DNA from: Gemmatimonadota bacterium
Lineage (GTDB): Bacteria > Gemmatimonadota > Gemmatimonadetes > Gemmatimonadales > Gemmatimonadaceae
Direction of reading: 5' to 3'
Length of the DNA stretch: 10,427 nucleotides
Assembly: GCA_947475795.1 (NCBI GenBank)
Contig: CANJOX010000087.1
Coordinates: 1 to 10,427 of the forward strand
Each line of letters starts with the position of its first letter. The first letter of the stretch is position 1. Position numbers and translations under genes: made by a program. Under the pieces are notes generated by a model. It searched no databases and was not told the origin of the DNA. It worked only from the letters and a program-made list of their open reading frames with translations. Below, piece after piece: positions 7,508 to 10,427 of this stretch.

Positions 7508-8718
7508 GACTGCCCCCGCACGGCCGACAGCGGCGGCACCGGCGTTGCCATACTCCCCGGCACGGCCGCTTCCATCGACCCGTTCACCCCGAGCGGCGGC
7601 CCGAGAAACGGGTCGCACACACCTTCGGCCGTCTCGCGGATCAGCTGATCGACCACCGCGCGCAGGTCACCGGTGCGGGCGTAGGTGGCCAGCTGACGCT
7701 GCGCACTCGATCCTTCGTCGAGAATGCGGAACGCATACTCGACTTCCTTCCGGGTGCCGAGTTCGTCGAGCACGTCGTCGAGGAACCACTCCACGAGTTC
7801 GCGGATGAGCACCGGCGCCGGCAGCTCTTCCTTCTTGCCGAAGTCGATCAGCTTGCCGCCCAGCCCCCACCGCACCGCGCGCCACTTGTTCTCTTCAATG
7901 AGATCCTGCGCGTACACACGGAACGTCATGTTATCGCGGCGCAGCTTCCACATCTTGGCGACCACGGCCTGCAGGATCGCGGCAATACACACCGCCTCGT
8001 CCACCTTCGTGTTCACGTCGCAGGCGCGGAACTCGAGCGTGGGGTAGATGTGGTGCGGGCGCACGTCCCACCAGATCTTGGAGCCGTCGGGGATGCTACG
8101 GGTTTTCACGAGCGTGTCCACCAGATCCGCGTAGTCGCCCCACCCGTTCAGGATGCGGGGCACCCCAGTGCGCGGGAAGTTCTTGAACACGATACTACGA
8201 TAGGAATGCAGCCCCGTGTTCCGCCCAAACCAGAAGGGCGACGATGTGGACAGACACAGAATGTGAGGCAAAATGTAGCGGGCGGCATTCAGGCAATCGA
8301 TGCGGAATTCCGGATCTTCAATGCCCACATGGACATGCGTTCCGAAGATGAGCAGGCGGTGCGCCAGATCCTGCAGCTCCGCCTTCACGCCGAGATATCG
8401 CTCCTTCGGCGTCATTTCCTGATTCATCCAGTTCGAAAACGGATGCGTGCCCGCCGAGGCAATGGTGAGACCATGCTGGCCGGCCGCCTTGATGACCAGT
8501 CCGCGCAGCTTCACCAGCTCCGAGCGCAACTCGGCAATCGACCCGCACACCTTGGTGCCGATTTCCACCTGGCACTGGTGCAGCTCGGCTTTGACGTCGG
8601 CCAGCTGCGCGAAGTCGCTCGTCACGAGCGCGTCGAAACCGGGGGTGAGGTCACGGGTGACCGGGTCGATGATCTGGTACTCTTCCTCGATTCCGACCGT
8701 CAGGCTTGGTGCGCGCAT
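7498..8718 (-). CDS. GCS2-family carboxylate-amine ligase (YbdK/EgtA-like)
   Basis: A 406-residue cytoplasmic ATP-dependent ligase of the glutamate-cysteine ligase 2 family, which activates a carboxylate (often the gamma-carboxylate of glutamate) and joins it to an amine. Family marks are GIEEEYQ (9-15) with metal-binding glutamates, ELHQCQVEIGT (45-55), FGTHVHVGIED (125-135), WWDVRPH and LEFRACDV (216-235), and ENKWRAVRWGL (276-286). E. coli YbdK has only weak glutamate-cysteine ligase activity and its true substrate is unsettled, so no substrate is assigned here. The last 35 residues form a Pro/Ala/Ser/Val-rich tail beyond the usual family end. The ATG directly abuts the stop of the C26 peptidase gene (TAGATG), and a good ribosome binding site GGGAGGAT lies at 8722-8728 inside that gene's last codons, which fixes the start. 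It is the last gene of the three-gene operon. Confidence 0.9.
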   Translation of the reverse strand: MRAPSLTVGIEEEYQIIDPVTRDLTPGFDALVTSDFAQLADVKAELHQCQVEIGTKVCGSIAELRSELVKLRGLVIKAAGQHGLTIASAGTHPFSNWMNQEMTPKERYLGVKAELQDLAHRLLIFGTHVHVGIEDPEFRIDCLNAARYILPHILCLSTSSPFWFGRNTGLHSYRSIVFKNFPRTGVPRILNGWGDYADLVDTLVKTRSIPDGSKIWWDVRPHHIYPTLEFRACDVNTKVDEAVCIAAILQAVVAKMWKLRRDNMTFRVYAQDLIEENKWRAVRWGLGGKLIDFGKKEELPAPVLIRELVEWFLDDVLDELGTRKEVEYAFRILDEGSSAQRQLATYARTGDLRAVVDQLIRETAEGVCDPFLGPPLGVNGSMEAAVPGSMATPVPPLSAVRGQSVP

Positions 8719-9516
8719 CTATCCTCCCACGCCCACACGGGGCGTGCCGTTCGCGGTGGACCAATCCATGGCAGCTCGGATGAAGCCGCCGAAGAGGTGA
8801 CGGGTGTGCGGATCCGCCATTTCGAACACCTCGGGGTGCCATTGCACGCCCACGAGGAACGCGTCGCCGTTGCCTTCCACGGCTTCGATCAGGCCGTCGC
8901 CCGCGGTGGCCGACGCGATGAGATCGCGCCCCAGCTGCTTCACGCCCTGGTGGTGCATGCTGTTCACCGGCGACCGTGTGGATTCCAGCAACCGCGACAA
9001 CTTTGTGCCTGGAACGATTTCCACATCGTGCGCGAGATGGTCGCGCTCAAACCCCGCGGTTGGAAAAAAGTCGTGCTTGTTGAAAGCCGGATTTTGTGAT
9101 GCGAGGTCCTGCCAGAGCGTGCCGCCCGAGGCCACGTTGATCACCTGCAACCCGCGGCACAGCCCCAGGACGGGCTTGCCGTCGGCGATCGCCCAGCGCA
9201 CCAACTGCAGCTCCACGCGGTCCCGGGCGGGGTCGAGATTCCCACATTCCGGGCGGACCGCCTCGCCGTACTCCGCGGGATTCATGTCCACCCCGCCCGG
9301 AATCAGCAGCCCATCCAGTCGCTCGTAGATCTCCCGCAGGGTCAGCAGATCGTCGTCGAGCAGGGGGATCATCCACGGCACAGCGCCCACCATGGTGGCG
9401 GCCAGGAAGTAGCGCTGGTTCATCACCCACGAGGACGGCAGCCCCGGCGGGATGCCGTCGATCGAGTGCAGCGTCTGGGTGGTCAGCCCGATCACCGGGC
9501 GCGTAAACGAAGACAT
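8719..9516 (-). CDS. Class I glutamine-amidotransferase-like C26 peptidase (gamma-glutamyl-GABA hydrolase family)
   Basis: A 265-residue cytoplasmic hydrolase of the family that includes E. coli PuuD, which cleaves the gamma-glutamyl bond of gamma-Glu-GABA. The catalytic triad is visible: the nucleophile Cys120 in LGLCRGLQ, and His227 and Glu229 in VGVQWHPE. GVDMNP (75-80) after LLIPG and MHHQGVK (187-193) are also typical of C26 proteins. The start at 9516 (MSSFTRPVIGLTT) matches the family N-terminus and overlaps the stop of the upstream ATP-grasp gene by one base (TGATG). An extension to 9696 would overlap that gene and look unlike the family. A GGAAG about nine bases upstream may help initiation. 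Placed between two amide-bond-forming ligases, it probably hydrolyses or recycles their product, or acts on a gamma-glutamyl intermediate; the natural substrate is not visible, and it need not be gamma-Glu-GABA. Confidence 0.9.
   Translation of the reverse strand: MSSFTRPVIGLTTQTLHSIDGIPPGLPSSWVMNQRYFLAATMVGAVPWMIPLLDDDLLTLREIYERLDGLLIPGGVDMNPAEYGEAVRPECGNLDPARDRVELQLVRWAIADGKPVLGLCRGLQVINVASGGTLWQDLASQNPAFNKHDFFPTAGFERDHLAHDVEIVPGTKLSRLLESTRSPVNSMHHQGVKQLGRDLIASATAGDGLIEAVEGNGDAFLVGVQWHPEVFEMADPHTRHLFGGFIRAAMDWSTANGTPRVGVGG
8722..8728 (-). promoter_or_regulatory. Ribosome binding site of the GCS2-family ligase
   Basis: On the minus strand the sequence reads GGGAGGATAGATG, placing a GGGAGG core 4-5 bases before the ATG at 8718. 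It lies within the final glycine codons of the upstream peptidase gene. This is the clearest Shine-Dalgarno sequence in the window and confirms the start of the ligase. Confidence 0.7.
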
Positions 9517-10427
9517 CAGCGTGCTTCCACGAGAAAAGTTGGGACGTTCGAGCCACCACCGGCGGTGACATTGAGCAGCGGATCGGTCGCGATCCGGGTC
9601 AGACAGCCGGACATGGTGACGCCGTCGGCCAGAAACGGGGCGGTATCCAGCATCCGTTCGCCGATGTGCAACGCGCCGCCGGACCATTCCGGCCACGGCT
9701 CACTGGGCACGACGACGCGCTCCTGCACGATATACGGCTCGCCAAGGGCGGTCTGGATCGCCGCCGCCCACGTGGCATCGTCCACCGTCCACCCCAGCAC
9801 GATCCCCTTGCCACCGTATTCGTCGTTGGGCTTGAGCACCAGCGACGCCCGGTTGGCCGCGGTGAATTCGAGCAGATCGACACGACTGGCGCCATGCTGC
9901 GTATGTCGCGCCTCCACCACCCGTGTCCACGGAATGTGCGCCGATACGGCAGCCCGCTCCTCGGCCGACAGCAACGGGGCCTGCCGCTCGTCACTTAACA
10001 CGGCAAGTGAGGCCTTCTTATGCAACATCTTGCAGCGCAACGGATTGACCATACACACCGCACCTTCCCGCACAGCCCGGATCACCGGCGAATCCACCCC
10101 CGCTCGGCTTACCAGTTCATCGATCAGCACCCGCTTGTAGATCAGCGTGACATGCCGGCCGCCGATCAAGAGCCGGCCGTCGGTGTACTCCGCATCGCGC
10201 GGATCACCGATGAACGCGTCGATCCCCAGCGCCCGGAACTCCCGCTCGAAGAGCACGAACTCGCTGTAGGTGGGCACCTCCTTCCAATCGAGGATGCAGA
10301 TGGTGGGCGCCTCTCGGACGCCACGCCAACGGTAGTAGGCGTTGAGCAGCACGTGCACGACCGACGGCGCCGCGGGCAGCGGCACCGCGATGTGCGTCCG
10401 GCTGAACTCGTGCATCACCGGCAACGA
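9516..10427 (-). CDS. ATP-grasp-type ligase, possibly circularly permuted class, 5' end outside the window
   Basis: At least 303 residues of a protein whose frame is open to the right edge, so the true start is not visible; the TTG at 10424 is only the first start-like codon. Counting from that TTG, the second half carries an ATP-grasp signature: LVLKPNDEYGGKGIVLGW (195-212), with an ATP-binding Lys and glycine-rich loop, followed by the hinge-like YIVQERV (231-237). Earlier, VNPLRCKMLHKKASLAVLSDE (126-146) resembles the NP...K segment in front of the ATP-binding core of circularly permuted ATP-grasp and glutathionylspermidine-synthase-like proteins. Such enzymes form amide bonds through an acyl phosphate. 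Its TGA overlaps the peptidase ATG, so it is co-translated with a gamma-glutamyl hydrolase and a carboxylate-amine ligase. ATP-grasp membership is fairly secure, the subfamily tentative, the substrate unknown. Confidence 0.75.
   Translation of the reverse strand, partial: SLPVMHEFSRTHIAVPLPAAPSVVHVLLNAYYRWRGVREAPTICILDWKEVPTYSEFVLFEREFRALGIDAFIGDPRDAEYTDGRLLIGGRHVTLIYKRVLIDELVSRAGVDSPVIRAVREGAVCMVNPLRCKMLHKKASLAVLSDERQAPLLSAEERAAVSAHIPWTRVVEARHTQHGASRVDLLEFTAANRASLVLKPNDEYGGKGIVLGWTVDDATWAAAIQTALGEPYIVQERVVVPSEPWPEWSGGALHIGERMLDTAPFLADGVTMSGCLTRIATDPLLNVTAGGGSNVPTFLVEAR

Noticed and set aside
8050..9099. A 349-codon open frame on the plus strand opposite the ligase and peptidase genes
   Set aside because: No recognisable motifs and His/Arg-rich composition; both minus-strand genes beneath it have intact catalytic motifs.
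9517..9696. Upstream start for the C26 peptidase at 9696
   Set aside because: The added 60 residues are Arg-rich, overlap the conserved end of the ATP-grasp gene and are unlike the family; the ATG at 9516 gives the typical N-terminus.
1..10427. tRNA or rRNA genes, CRISPR arrays, transposases, integrase or attachment sites
   Set aside because: I saw no cloverleaf-like segments, regularly spaced repeats, terminal inverted repeats or mobile-element proteins, and the coding genes leave almost no free space.

Overview
The window is a stretch of GC-rich bacterial chromosome, densely coding, with seven protein genes and no RNA genes, insertion sequences, CRISPR arrays or phage genes that I can see. 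Codons strongly favour G or C in third position. The mix of glycogen genes, a TonB-dependent receptor with a carboxypeptidase-regulatory-like N-terminus and a HmuY-type lipoprotein points to a Gram-negative bacterium. Gemmatimonadota (Gemmatimonas-like) is my best guess, inferred from overall resemblance and not proven here.

Layout. (1) Positions 1-3277, plus strand: the 3' part of a glycogen synthase gene (glgA) runs off the left edge and overlaps by one base with a GH57 alpha-glucan-active enzyme of the DUF3536-associated type. Together they form a storage-polysaccharide module. (2) Positions 3278-3323: a short convergent gap with a terminator-like inverted repeat. (3) Positions 3324-6559, minus strand: a HmuY-family surface lipoprotein gene is followed by, and overlaps (ATGA), a TonB-dependent outer-membrane receptor gene. 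This is the gene order of a two-component ligand-capture system, known for haem in Porphyromonas, but the usual haem-ligating residues are absent here. (4) Positions 6560-6702: a 143-base divergent intergenic region that should hold the promoters of the HmuY gene and of the next gene. (5) Positions 6703-7491, plus strand: a classical NADP-type short-chain dehydrogenase/reductase. (6) Positions 7498-10427, minus strand: a tightly packed operon that continues beyond the right edge. In transcription order it holds an ATP-grasp-type ligase (5' end missing), a class I glutamine-amidotransferase-like C26 peptidase (gamma-glutamyl-GABA hydrolase family) and a GCS2-family carboxylate-amine ligase (YbdK/EgtA-like).

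The most interesting part is the last operon. Two different ATP-dependent amide-bond-forming enzymes sit beside a gamma-glutamyl hydrolase with overlapping or abutting reading frames. They look like a small pathway making, trimming or recycling a gamma-glutamyl or other amide-linked metabolite that I cannot name. The second point of interest is the HmuY/TonB pair, whose lipoprotein contains only one histidine and no methionine in its mature part and so cannot bind haem the way characterised HmuY proteins do.
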